Shown here: positions 26,683 to 36,116 of the stretch, piece by piece
How positions within the stretch are numbered: position 1 is the stretch's first letter
Layout: each line of letters begins with the position of its first letter
NCBI RefSeq assembly: GCF_000223375.1
Contig: NC_017384.1
Span: forward strand, 1,368,097 to 1,432,096
Reading direction: 5' to 3'
DNA: 64,000 nt
DNA from: Ketogulonicigenium vulgare WSH-001
GTDB lineage: Bacteria; Pseudomonadota; Alphaproteobacteria; Rhodobacterales; Rhodobacteraceae
Notes under the pieces: model-generated
Told to the model about the DNA's origin: nothing
Databases searched by the model: none
What the model saw: the letters and a program-made list of their open reading frames with translations, nothing else
Made by a program: the position numbers and the translations under genes

Positions 26683-28413
26683 CAGAGGGGTCTGGTCAGA
26701 TGAACGCCATATCACGCAGCACAAAGCCCGCAAAACGCGCGCGCGCCGAAACGGCTCCGTTTGTGATCAACGTCGTCCTGCCGATCAAAGGCCATCCGGT
26801 TCTGGTCGATGATGCGATCAATTCCATTGCAAAAGAAATCGACGCGGGCACGATCAACCGTCTGATCGTGGTGAATGACGGTTGCAGCTATCTGGAAACA
26901 TTGCAAAGCCTTGGTGCTTGGCAGTTGATTTTGGGCGATAAAATCCGGGTTGGTCATTACATCAACGGCGGTCTTAGCGCAGCGCGCAACCGTGGTATTG
27001 AACATGCGCTTGCTTGCGATCCAGATCTGGACGCGATCTTCTTGCTTGATGCGGATAATATGCTGGCCCCTGACGCCGGCGCGACCATGCAGGCAATGCT
27101 GGCCAACCATCCGCGTGCCGACTGGTTCTACCCGGATTTCGATTTCTTTGGCCAACAGGGCCATTACATTACCGAGCGCGATTATAATCTGCTGTTTCAT
27201 GCGCAGGTGAACCTGTGCGAAGCGGGCAGCCTTGTCCGCCGCCGCATCCTGGACGCCGGCGTGCGGTTCGACGAGGGTATGCGCCAGGGCTATGAAGATT
27301 GGGACTTTTGGTTAAGCGCGGCGCAAAAGGGTTTTAGAGGGCATTCTGTTGCGCAGCCCCTGCAGCTGTACCGCAAACGCCCTGTCAGCATGCTCAGCGA
27401 ATCCCATGATGCCGATGCGGCGCTGCGCCAGCACATCGTGAACAAACATCAGTGGCTGTTCAACGTGCCAAAGATGCTGGCGCTAGAATCGCAGCTTTTT
27501 CCGCGCTTTGCGGTGATCGAGGGCTCGACCGGTATTGCCTATCTGCAAACCGACCCCATGCAGGCGCAAGAGATCACGCTCGACGAGCTTGAGCGGATGA
27601 TCATGGCCCATCTTGCCGATCCTTATGCCAATCACGCGCCGCCCTATGTGGTCTTTCTGCGCGATGGCGTCTCGGCCCGGTTGCGCGCAGCATCCATGCT
27701 GCACAGCTTTTTCTGGAATACCGAACGTCGCCGTGCACGCGGCGAGGCCGGCACTGATTTCGATCTGTTTTACCTCGAGAGCTCGGACGCCGGGCATCGC
27801 ATTGCCACCAATGCGCACAATGATGACCGGCTGGCCGATGGCGTCGCGCTGGATCTGATCACACTGCGCCGCCTGCTGGATGAAAGCGAAACCGGTGACC
27901 TGCTGCGTCTTGATCACCTGCCATCGCCGTTCAACGCCGCTGGTTGGTCGGTTGATCTGGAAAAGATGGTGCCGCTGAACCTTGTCGCCGAAAGCGCGCA
28001 AGAGCTGATGCGTCGCTTTATGCTGCGCCTCAGCCGCAGCCGCTATTTACCGGCCGTCGACATGCAATGGGAATGGCGGCAGGTGGGCGGCGCAGTGGAT
28101 AAGTCGCGCTCGGTCCATATTCCGCGCCGCGCCGCGGATGGCGGTGTCGTCTTCCCGCTGTTGAAGCAGGCCGGAACGCAGGATGTCGGCTTTGTCTTGC
28201 CAATTTTTGACTTTGGCGGCGTGGAAAAAGTCGTGGCGTCGATCGCGCGCGAATTTGCGGAAAATGGCTATCGCTGCCATTTGTTTGTGATCAGTGACCG
28301 CCCGATCCATCCTGATGACTGGACGCTGAAATCGTTCAGCACGATCAACTGGATGGCGGATTCCAGCGCCATCGATTGGACAGGTCAGGAATTCGTCGGC
28401 ACCGCCGAACCTA

Positions 28414-29254
28414 GGCTCCAGACCCATTGATTTTGGGGTTTTGGCGTGATTCAGGCTCTGTGAGGAGACCTGATCGATGAGCAATCTATATTGGCTGAGC
28501 GATGCTCAGATGGCGCGCCTTGCGCCTTTCTTTCCCAAGAGCCATGGCAAGCCCCGCGTGGACGATCGTCGCGTCCTCAGTGGCATAATATTTATCAACC
28601 GCAATGGGTTGCGGTGGTGCGATGCGCCGAAAGAATACGGCCCGGCGAAGACCCTTTACAACCGGTGGAAGCGATGGAGCGACAACGGAGTCTTCGCCCG
28701 GATCCTGGTCGGGCTGGTCACTGAGCGCGCCGAGCACGAGACGATCATGATCGACGCGACGTATTTGAAGGCACACCGCACCGCATCAAGCCTTGGGGTG
28801 AAAAAGGGGGGCGCGGGCGCCAGATCGGGCGCACCAAAGGCGGCATGAACACAAAGCTGCATGCCGTTGCTGATGCCAAGGGGCGGCCGATCGGGTTTTT
28901 CATGTCGGCTGGGCAGGTCAGCGATTATACTGGCGCGGCGGCACTGCTAAGCAGTCTGCCGAAGGCGGGGTGGCTGCTCGGAGATCGGGGTTACGATGCC
29001 GATTGGTTCAGAGATGCGTTGAAAGACAAGGGGATAAAGGTCTGCATCCCAGGCCGGAAGTCCCGCAAGAAGGCGGTGAAATACGACAAGCGGCGTTATA
29101 AACGGCGCAACCGCATCGAGATCATGTTCGGTCGCCTCAAGGACTGGCGGCGCGTGGCGACCCGATACGACCGGTGTCCAGAGACCTTCTTCTCAGCCAT
29201 CATCCTCGCCGCAACCGTCATGTTCTGGCTATGAGCAAGAACGAGTCCTGAGCC
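28414..29254 (+). mobile_element. IS5-family insertion sequence (IS427-like), about 840 bp
   Basis: The element lies between two CTAG copies (28411-28414 and 29254-29257). Because CTAG is palindromic, the duplication can be read as TA (element 28414-29254) or CTAG (28415-29253). Imperfect terminal repeats are GGCTCCAGACCCATT on the left and GGCTCAGGACTCGTT (reverse strand) on the right, about 12 of 15 matching. Size, target and the two-frame DDE transposase fit the IS427 group of IS5. Intact frames and ends suggest recent arrival. Confidence 0.9.
28477..29234 (+). CDS. IS5-family DDE transposase, made by programmed -1 frameshift
   Basis: Frame A (28477-28848) gives MSNLYWLSDAQMARLAPFFP, the IS427-type N-terminal domain, and the first catalytic Asp in MIDATYLKAHRTA. 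Frame B (usable from about 28805; ATG at 28845) gives GRTKGGMNTKLHAV, the second Asp in LLGDRGYDADW and the Glu in RNRIEIMFGRLKDWRR. The slip site AAAAAGGGGGG sits at 28800-28810, just after GVKK, where IS427-group elements shift back one base to make a fused protein of about 250 residues. All three catalytic residues are present. Confidence 0.9.
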
Positions 29255-30211
29255 TAGCTGGGGCAATTGGCACGAAAAGGCCGATCTGATCGGGCTCTTG
29301 TCCTCGATGGATGTGGTGATCAATGCGCATTCGGGTGCGCTGCATAAGGTCGCAAATCTGCTGCGCCGCAAGGGCGTCATCATGATCGATCATGAGCATT
29401 TGATGGAGCGCAGCACCTATGGCCGCGCCTATGGCCCGCCGCATTTGGCCATGGCCTATGAATTCGCATATGATTTGATCCTGACCTGCTCTGACAGCTT
29501 GCGCGTCTGGATGCATGGACAAGGGGTTCCTGAAGAAAAACTGCTGACCGTCAGCAACGCGCCGGGCTATCCGCTGGCGCCAGAGGCCAGCGCCCGTGTG
29601 ATGAATGGCCGCCAAACCGCGGCAGCGGATCGTCCGCTGAACGTGCTGTTCCTCGGCCGCCTCGATCCACAAAAGGGCGTGCACCGGTTGGCGGATATTT
29701 TCCATATGCTGGCCCAGCAAGTCCCGGATATCCAGATAAGCATCGCCGGCAGCTCGGTTATCGATGCAAGCAGCAGCGGGTTTGCCTTCCCGGCTCAAAC
29801 CAAAATGCTGGGCGCCGTGCGCGGGCGCGACGCGCTGACGGACCTGTTCGCGCAAGCCGACATCATGATTCTGCCGTCGCTGTACGAGGGGCTGCCGCTA
29901 TCGATTCTCGAGGCCCAAAGATGCGGTGTTGTGGTGCTTGCAACCGATGTGGGCGCGGTCAGCGAGGCGATAACTGATGGCGTTAACGGTCTGTTAATAA
30001 ATGAGATCGGCTGCGAGGTCGGTTTTGTCGAACAAATAATCAAACTCGATAAAAACCGCGATCAACTGACCCAAATTTCACAACAAGCAGCCGACATGCA
30101 TCGTGATTGGGCCGCAGCCATATTACCGTTGCTAAAGTGGCTTAGTCCTCGGACGCGCGCCCAAGCGCATGAGTCACACCAACACCTGGGCAATCCAGTT
30201 AGGAGCATATA

Positions 30212-30763
30212 ATGACCACCATCTATGACGCGGCAAAGCACAGCTTTGTCTCTGCGGCCAACATGCTTGCTGCTTTGCAAGAATCGCGCATCGAACTGCT
30301 CGGCGAAGCCCGTGCACAACTGGAAGACCGCCCCAAGCTGAAGCTGGCGCAAGGCTATAACGACATTGGTCAAGTGCTGGGCACCTGTCTGCCGCCCGGC
30401 GGTCAAGCCGAACTGTCGGCCAGTGAAACCGGTGATGCGCTTGAGCTGCGCTGCTCGAACGCGGGCTGGATGACGCTGGAAGCCAAGATGCAAAATCGCG
30501 CTATCCCGTCGGAATATTATGTCGAGTTGGGCATTGACGCCAAGCAACCCGTTGTAGCCGACGTCTTTATCCGCGAATTCCTGACCGACGGTACGACAAA
30601 CGACGTTGGCCACCGTGAAGTTCGTATCACCGACACTATCGCAATCTGCCGTCTGTCCGCTGCGGACCTGTCGGAAGATGCAACCGCGCACCGTGTCATC
30701 GTACACGTCCGCCAACCCGCTTCGCGTATGATCATCGACCGCCTTGCAGTCACTTTGATCTAA
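30212..30763 (+). CDS. unknown 183-residue protein of the glycan locus
   Basis: Not recognised. The sequence begins MTTIYDAAKHSFVSAANMLA (helical), then appears beta-rich with a regular pattern (AELSASETGDALELRCSNAG, WMTLEAKM, YYVELGIDAKQPVVADVFIR, ITDTIAICRLSA, HRVIVHVRQPASRMIIDRLAV), compatible with a jelly-roll or carbohydrate-binding module. No signal peptide. Its ATG overlaps the fusion glycosyltransferase stop (TAATG), so translation may depend on the upstream gene, now broken by the IS. Base and codon use resemble neighbours. Confidence 0.7.
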   Translation: MTTIYDAAKHSFVSAANMLAALQESRIELLGEARAQLEDRPKLKLAQGYNDIGQVLGTCLPPGGQAELSASETGDALELRCSNAGWMTLEAKMQNRAIPSEYYVELGIDAKQPVVADVFIREFLTDGTTNDVGHREVRITDTIAICRLSAADLSEDATAHRVIVHVRQPASRMIIDRLAVTLI

Positions 30764-30817
30764 ATTTGAAATAACGGCGCCGTTCAGGCGTTGATCTGCT
30801 ACGATAGGTTATTTTCG

Positions 30818-32386
30818 ATGCACACCAACATCGATTTTTGTTTTACGGATGATGCACGCATCGTAGCGGTCACCGGTTGGACATTACAGGCCACACCGCT
30901 GATTTCACTTCACGTCGACAACGAAGTTTTGAAGCCTAAAATTATTACACGGCATATTCGGCGCGATTTGCGCAGCAACGACCCGATGGGACTTGTTGCG
31001 CTTTTTGACCTGTCGGAACTGGCTCCGGGAATTGATCCGGATCGGGCTAGATTCCGGCTTGTGGAACCCGATGATTCAATTGAACTTTACCGCAGCCGCC
31101 TGGGCGAAGACCTGTCGCGGCTGGTCGAAATTGGTGTAAACGAAGTGTTTTTTGCAGTTCTGCGATTGCTTGCGCAATCGCAGATCACAGTGCTGGACCC
31201 CGCTTTGGGCGCCGCTATCTATGCAAGGTTGCGCAACGCACAACCGCTCGCCAAAGAAACAGCTAGCTATGTGCTGGCGACTGACCGCTGTCTGGTCAGC
31301 ACGGCTGGACAAGGCATGCTGACAGGCTGGTATCTGCCCGCTGCGGCCACAGCCGAACCTTTGGTCGCGCTGGCTTTTGCAGATGGTATGGTCGCGCCGG
31401 TTGATCTGCAAATGAACAGCACGGCGCGCGCCGATCTTGCAGCCTATGGTGACCGTTATACGTTCACCGGGCGCGATGGCTATGTCGGCGCTTGGCGGTT
31501 CAGCCAAGCGCCGACAGGCAGCACACAATTGATGTTCCTGATCCCCGGCGAGCCGAGCGCCTCGGGTGTGATCGTGAATACCGAACCCGCATCTGCCGCC
31601 ACGCTGGCCGGTCAGATCGTCATGAGCATGTTGGCGCTGGAGGATACCGCCCGTCGCGTGCGCCTGCGCCGCGGCACCCTGCCCGCCTATCTGGATATCG
31701 GCGCCTTTGAGCCCGTCGCAGCCGCCCCTGCCCAGGGCGAGACGCTGGTCGTGCTCGACCATGATTTGATCGACACCGATCTGCGCGATGTATTGCGCCG
31801 CATCGCCCGCCTGCACCCGAACGGCTTTGCCCTGCATCTGCTGCGCCAAAGCCTGACCCCCATTATGCAAAGCGCAATCACCGCCATTGGCCATGAATAT
31901 GACGGTGCCGTGCGATTGGTTGACGTGGATCTGGCGCTGGCGACGCCGCGCGAGATGCCGGGCCGCGTGGTCTTTGCGCGCAGCTCGTCAATTTTCCAAT
32001 TCGATATTGCACCGCTATTTGCCGCGGATGCCGCAGGCGGCATTGTATTGCTGCATGACCCGATCGGCAGCGTGTTGGGCAGCCGCCCTGATGACGCTGC
32101 GCGGTTCGCGCGCGATGGCCTGCCCTTTGCCGTCATGATGGAAGGCGCCGCCTTTTTTGCACAGCGCGACGCCATTCCGCATGTCTTCCTGACCGAGGAA
32201 TCGCGCATCCGCCTGCTAACCGAAATGCTGATGGAATTGGGGATGCTCGACGTGCAGCGCGTCGATGTCTACCGCTATTTCATGGGCAAATCCGGCCCCT
32301 TCACACAGGCGCTGATCGATGGCCGTGACTGGCACGAATACGACGCCGAAAGCCGCAAGCTCTTGACCGAAAGCCTCCCCTCATGA
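30818..32386 (+). CDS. unknown 522-residue protein of the glycan locus
   Basis: Not recognised. ATG 30818 (MHTNIDFCFTDDARIVAVTG) is preferred; a TTG nine codons earlier is possible. The N-terminal ~110 residues look like a beta-sandwich that recurs in style in the 456- and 183-residue neighbours (WTLQATPLISLHVDNE). A middle segment carries VGAWRFSQAPTGSTQLMFLI. The C-terminal half (about 300-522) has Rossmann-like alternation (TLVVLDHDLIDTDLRDVLRR, FALHLLRQSL, GGIVLLHDPIGSVLG), possibly a divergent glycosyltransferase-like domain. It overlaps the next gene, a GT4 enzyme, by four bases, so the two are probably co-translated. Confidence 0.7.
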   Translation: MHTNIDFCFTDDARIVAVTGWTLQATPLISLHVDNEVLKPKIITRHIRRDLRSNDPMGLVALFDLSELAPGIDPDRARFRLVEPDDSIELYRSRLGEDLSRLVEIGVNEVFFAVLRLLAQSQITVLDPALGAAIYARLRNAQPLAKETASYVLATDRCLVSTAGQGMLTGWYLPAAATAEPLVALAFADGMVAPVDLQMNSTARADLAAYGDRYTFTGRDGYVGAWRFSQAPTGSTQLMFLIPGEPSASGVIVNTEPASAATLAGQIVMSMLALEDTARRVRLRRGTLPAYLDIGAFEPVAAAPAQGETLVVLDHDLIDTDLRDVLRRIARLHPNGFALHLLRQSLTPIMQSAITAIGHEYDGAVRLVDVDLALATPREMPGRVVFARSSSIFQFDIAPLFAADAAGGIVLLHDPIGSVLGSRPDDAARFARDGLPFAVMMEGAAFFAQRDAIPHVFLTEESRIRLLTEMLMELGMLDVQRVDVYRYFMGKSGPFTQALIDGRDWHEYDAESRKLLTESLPS

Positions 32387-33735
32387 CCCGCACTGTCATC
32401 GTCTCGCACTCGCACCCGAACCTGCGTTATGGCGGCGGCGAGGTTGCCGCCTATCGCCAATACGAGCATATGCAGGAACAAGGCGAAGAGGTTTACTTCG
32501 TCGGCTCGACCATCGGCCCCGAGGATAGCGCAAAATTCTTTGGCGCGGGTCAGCAGATCATCAGCTTTGGCCCGACCGACTTTTGCCTGCGCGGCATGGG
32601 TATGGATTCGTTTGTGATGGAGCAAAGCCGCATCACCGATGAAGACTGGATCTTTGATTTTCTGCTGTCGCTGAAAGGCGATATCTATCACTTCCACCAT
32701 TTCTGGAACATCGGCGCAGGCACGATCCGCCGTCTGCGCAAGGCGCTGCCCCATGCGCATTTCATCTGCACCTTGCACGAATTGACCGCGATCTGCGCCA
32801 ATCACGGCCAGATGGTGAAACGCTCGGGCGAGTTGTGCTATGCCTCCAGCGAAGTGGCCTGCGCCGCCTGTGTTGAACGTGCGCCGGTCGATTTCGTGCT
32901 GCGCAAGACGCGGATGCTGGAAATGCTCGACCTGTTCGACACCTTGTTGTCGCCCAGCGAATTCCTGCGCCTTCGGTTCGAGGATTGGGGCATCGCGCCC
33001 GGTCGTATTGCGGTGATCGAGAACGGCCTTGACCATATCGACACGCATGTCCCCGAAACCACAGCCGAGCTGGAGCTGAAGTCCCGCCGCTTTGCCTTTT
33101 TTGGTCAGGCGACCCCGACCAAGGGTCTGGATATCCTGATCCGCGCCGCCGCCCTGATCGAGGAGCAAGAGGACCTGTCCGACGCGCCCATCGTGATCGA
33201 GATCCACGGCGTCGACAAAGCCGGCTTCATGCGCATGTGGCCCGAGTTTGAAATCCCCGAATCCGTGCGGTTCCGCGGCCGCTATCGCCCGCAGGATTGC
33301 GTGAACATTATGAAGGAATACGGCTGGATCATTATTCCGTCGGTCTGGTGGGAAAACTCGCCCGTCGTGATCCAAGAGGCCCGCGCCGCCTGTACCCCGA
33401 TGATCGCATCGGACATTGGCGGCATGGCCGAAAAGACCGCAGGTTGGGGCGTGCATTTCCGGGTCGGGGATGCCACATCGCTGGCCGCCGCGATCATGCG
33501 TGTGCAGGGCAATGCAGATGTGCTGCAAAGCTATAAGGAAAAGATCAGCCCGCCGCTGGACATGGCTGGCTTTCATGCCGAATGGATGGGGATGCTGTCG
33601 CTGCAAAGCAATATCACCGCGCCGCCGATGACCGCGCCAGGGCCAGAGCCTGAAGCCGAACTGATCGCGGCAATCAGTGCAACAACCACTCCGACCGTAA
33701 AGCGTGTTCAGTCCCGTCGGCGCGGGCGCAAGTAA
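32383..33735 (+). CDS. glycosyltransferase family 4
   Basis: The 450-residue enzyme has a GT-B plan: SHSHPNLRYGGGEVAAYRQY at the N-terminus (glycine-rich acceptor loop), HFHHFWNIG, TLHELTAICANHGQM, SPSEFLRLRF, RFAFFGQATPTKGLDILIRA opening the donor domain, and IIPSVWWENSPVVIQEARAA, the GT4 E-x7-E region. A Cys cluster (LCYASSEVACAAC) resembles the small metal-like motif of some GT4 enzymes acting on surface polysaccharides. The C-terminal 50 residues are Pro/Ala-rich and end in a basic RSRRRGRK-like tail, perhaps for membrane contact. Its start overlaps the upstream unknown gene (ATGA); a terminator follows. Confidence 0.88.
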   Translation: MTRTVIVSHSHPNLRYGGGEVAAYRQYEHMQEQGEEVYFVGSTIGPEDSAKFFGAGQQIISFGPTDFCLRGMGMDSFVMEQSRITDEDWIFDFLLSLKGDIYHFHHFWNIGAGTIRRLRKALPHAHFICTLHELTAICANHGQMVKRSGELCYASSEVACAACVERAPVDFVLRKTRMLEMLDLFDTLLSPSEFLRLRFEDWGIAPGRIAVIENGLDHIDTHVPETTAELELKSRRFAFFGQATPTKGLDILIRAAALIEEQEDLSDAPIVIEIHGVDKAGFMRMWPEFEIPESVRFRGRYRPQDCVNIMKEYGWIIIPSVWWENSPVVIQEARAACTPMIASDIGGMAEKTAGWGVHFRVGDATSLAAAIMRVQGNADVLQSYKEKISPPLDMAGFHAEWMGMLSLQSNITAPPMTAPGPEPEAELIAAISATTTPTVKRVQSRRRGRK

Positions 33736-33757
33736 ACGCGGCCAGCCGCTTTGCAAC

Positions 33758-33790
33758 AGGCCCGTGCAACGTGCGCGGGCCTTTCGCTTT
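33758..33790 (+). terminator. probable terminator after the glycan locus
   Basis: AGGCCCG (33758-33764) pairs with CGGGCCT (33776-33782), with GCA/TGC pairing inside, and TTTCGCTTT follows. It lies 23 bases after the GT4 stop. Confidence 0.65.
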
Positions 33791-33847
33791 GGTAACCTCC
33801 CTCTTTTACCCCTGCCGGTGACAGTGTCAGGCGTAAAGGAGACCGCG

Positions 33848-34824
33848 ATGCCAATCCAAACCCGCTCTGGATTACAGATGTGGCCTATGCGGGGGATGGC
33901 ATGAAGCTCGCGCTTTCCCTGGGTGTTGCCGCCATCACCGCAAACCCCGTACCGGCGTTGGAAATCCAGTCTGGCAGTGGCTATGCGGGTTCCGTTTACA
34001 GCTATGCCCCCGGCGGCCAATGGACCGCTGACGGCGCGGCGATCGCCGGGGCGACCGGCACCAACTGGACGATGACCGCCGCGCATGAAGGCGCAGCAAT
34101 CCGCTGCGGCGATAGCAACGTGATCCAGATGTGGACACCTGTGAATGGCCTGACAGCCGGACAAAAAGCAAATGGCGGCTTGTGGTTGGCATCGGCCGCA
34201 ACCGTCGCGAGTGGCCGGGTCGTGTCTATTGCCGATGGATTTGGCCAGCGGTCGATGGATCAGTCTGTGGCCGCGAAACAGCCTATCGTCGCGACGGTCG
34301 GCACAGTGCCCGCGATGCAATTCGACCAAGCGCTGGGCGATTTTGACCTACGCCCCAGCGAAGCCTTTTCGCCGGTCTGGGTCGTGATGCTGCTGCAATA
34401 TGGAGATGGCGTGCAAACCAGCGGCAGCGCACAATATTCGCAGATCATCAGCAACGGGATCGCAAGCTCGGGTGGCCGCGTTTCGGTGCAACCCGGCGCG
34501 TCAGGCTTTCAGCCAAGCACAGCCGTTTCAGCCTGTCGCGTCAATGGCAAGGATGATCTGGCTAACTTTCCGCTGCCCATGCCGATGGGATCGGTCTCTT
34601 TCGATCTGGCGGGATCATCCGTGATCTGGAGCCTGGGGCGCGGCCTCAATGGGTTCACGGATCGCAGCTGGTTTGGCTATATCGCCGCGGCGCTCATGCT
34701 GGGCGAGGTCCCTAGCGATACGCTGCGCTGGACAATCGAGGGCTATGTGCATTGGCGCCACGGTTTAGAGACGCTGCTACACCCCAACCACCCCTACCGC
34801 AACACTGCCCCGAGGCTGCAATGA
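33848..34824 (+). CDS. unknown protein, probably with a one-base 5' frameshift
   Basis: AAAGGAG at 33837-33843 is an excellent ribosome site for ATG 33848, but that frame stops after 18 codons at TGA 33902-33904. The main 307-residue frame starts at ATG 33901 (MKLALSLGVAAITANPVPAL) inside that stop (ATGA). Read upstream in the main frame, the sequence gives ANPNPLWITDVAYAGDGMKL, a natural-looking N-terminus, so a base has probably been lost from an original ATGGCC at 33848. Re-initiation at 33901 may still make protein. The product is unrecognised: Ig-like or lectin-like composition (YAPGGQWTADGAAIAG, ATGTNWTMTAAHEGAAIRCG), no signal peptide, ending in IEGYVHWRHGLETLLHPNHP. It resembles in style phage- or gene-transfer-associated structural proteins; this is a guess. 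Confidence 0.55.
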
Positions 34825-35069
34825 CCTATTGGATCGGCCCCCGCGCGGCCATCGACGCGGCAAATTTGGCGGCCTATGCCGCCTATATCGCAGCGGCCCC
34901 GACCGCATTGCGCGACGGTGAAACCCTGCCCAACCCCACGACGGCTTGGGCGGAACCGTTGCAGGATGCAGCTGGGAATTGGGTCATTCCGGCCCATCCG
35001 GGAATGACAGTGCCCGCGGGCGTGCAAGCCGTTTCCCTGCCAGACTGGCCGGCGGCGAACACGCTTTAG
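34821..35069 (+). CDS. unknown small protein (82 residues)
   Basis: Starts MTYWIGPRAAIDAANLAAYA, rich in Ala, with an N-terminal helix and a C-terminal TAWAEPLQDAAGNWVIPAHP segment. The ATG overlaps the upstream stop (ATGA), so it is translationally coupled to the preceding unknown gene and likely works with it. It ends overlapping the convergent kpsF stop by four bases (35066-35069). No family recognised; small co-transcribed proteins of this type occur in phage tail modules. Confidence 0.55.
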   Translation: MTYWIGPRAAIDAANLAAYAAYIAAAPTALRDGETLPNPTTAWAEPLQDAAGNWVIPAHPGMTVPAGVQAVSLPDWPAANTL

Positions 35070-36040
35070 GCGACCCCCGCACGCAAGCAGTCATGCAGGT
35101 GCACAATCCCGATGGGCGCCTGAGCGCTGTCGATCACGAAAATCGCGCTGATCTTATACTGGTTCATCGTGGCCAGAATATCGACGGCCAGCTTGTCGGC
35201 GCCAATGGCGATCGGGTTCTTCGTCGCCACATCAATGGCGCGCTGTGCCATCAGCGTGCTCATGTGGCGACGCAAATCCCCGTCCGAGATGACACCGCAT
35301 AGCGCGCCCTGTGCATCCACCACGCCCGCCACGCCAAAGCCGTGCGAGGTCATCGACAAGATCACCTCGGCCATCGGGGTGTCCTCGCGCACCAGCGGCA
35401 CCTCGTCGCCCGCGTGCATCAGTTGAGCCGCGGTGGCCAGACGCGCGCCCAGCTTGCCGCCGGGATGGTAGGTGCGGAAATTCTCGGGCTGAAAGGCGCG
35501 CGCCTCCATCAGCGAAATGGCCAGCGCATCACCAAGACCTAATGACAGCGTGGTCGAGGTCGTGGGCGCGAGGCCGATGGAGCAGGCCTCGGGCAGATCG
35601 GGAAAGGTCAGCCGCAGTGTTGCCGCGCGCATCAGCGTGCTATCGGGCTGTTTCGAGATGCCGATGATCGGCACGCCAAAGCGCACGCAATGGGCGATCA
35701 GATCCGACAGCTCGCTGGTCTCGCCCGAGTTCGAGATCATGATACACAGGTCTTGTGCCGTCACCATGCCCAGATCGCCGTGGCTGGCCTCGGCCGGGTG
35801 CACGAAAAAGGCGGGCGTGCCGGTCGAGGCCAGCGTTGCCGCAATCTTGCGCCCCACATGGCCAGACTTGCCCATGCCCGATACGATCACCCGCCCCTTG
35901 AGGCCCAGGATAAGATCGACGGCTGCGCTGAAATCATCCGGCATAGCCTCGGCAAGGGTCAGCAGGGCCTCGCCCTCCAGACGCAGGACATGCTGGCCGG
36001 TCGCAATATAGGATGCGTTCATCTTGCCATCTGCTGTCAT
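35066..36040 (-). CDS. kpsF: D-arabinose-5-phosphate isomerase (KpsF/GutQ family)
   Basis: The 324-residue enzyme has an N-terminal SIS domain (RVIVSGMGKSGHVGRKIAAT, FVHPAEASHGDLGMV, MISNSGETSEL, EACSIGLAPTTSTT) and a pair of CBS domains from about 200 on (GVISDGDLRRHM, ISAIFVIDSAQAPIGIVHLHD). It interconverts ribulose-5-phosphate and arabinose-5-phosphate, the first step to CMP-Kdo. Kdo is needed for LPS and for the linker of KpsMT-exported capsules, so this copy may serve the capsule genes at 11.9-19.3 kb. ATG 36040 has AAGGGG eight bases before it; a second ATG six codons later is possible. Confidence 0.92.
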   Translation of the reverse strand: MTADGKMNASYIATGQHVLRLEGEALLTLAEAMPDDFSAAVDLILGLKGRVIVSGMGKSGHVGRKIAATLASTGTPAFFVHPAEASHGDLGMVTAQDLCIMISNSGETSELSDLIAHCVRFGVPIIGISKQPDSTLMRAATLRLTFPDLPEACSIGLAPTTSTTLSLGLGDALAISLMEARAFQPENFRTYHPGGKLGARLATAAQLMHAGDEVPLVREDTPMAEVILSMTSHGFGVAGVVDAQGALCGVISDGDLRRHMSTLMAQRAIDVATKNPIAIGADKLAVDILATMNQYKISAIFVIDSAQAPIGIVHLHDCLRAGVA

Positions 36041-36116
36041 TTGCCCGCCCCTTGTCTGCTGCATACGATCTTTGCATAGGCCAGCGGCCGGGGCGGATTG
36101 TCAACCGTAGCCCCGC

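Larger units (their letters stand above)
26700..30212 (+). pseudogene. GT2-GT4 fusion glycosyltransferase, split by an IS element
   Basis: The gene runs from ATG 26700 to 28414 and resumes at 29258, ending at 30212; removing the IS and one CTAG copy gives GAA CCT AGC TGG GGC AAT, one open frame of 890 codons. The N-terminal third is a GT2 domain (NVVLPIKGHP, VVNDGCS, LSAARNRGIE, LLDADNM, QGYEDWDFWL). From about residue 495 (VGFVLPIFDFGGVEKVVASI) a GT4 domain begins; after the insertion come VLFLGRLDPQKGVHRL and LPSLYEGLPLSILEAQRCGV. As it stands the product stops at about 576 residues, keeping GT2 but losing most of GT4. A new reading frame begins at 29298 but lacks the GT4 N-half. It lies 17 bases after the previous gene. 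Confidence 0.9.

Noticed and set aside
32275-34329. 684-codon minus-strand frame
   Set aside because: Antisense to the GT4 gene and crosses a terminator and two gene boundaries; His/Arg/Gly-rich without domains.
33848-35069. A prophage or gene-transfer-agent cluster
   Set aside because: Only two unrecognised genes with phage-like style; no capsid, portal, terminase or integrase gene nearby.
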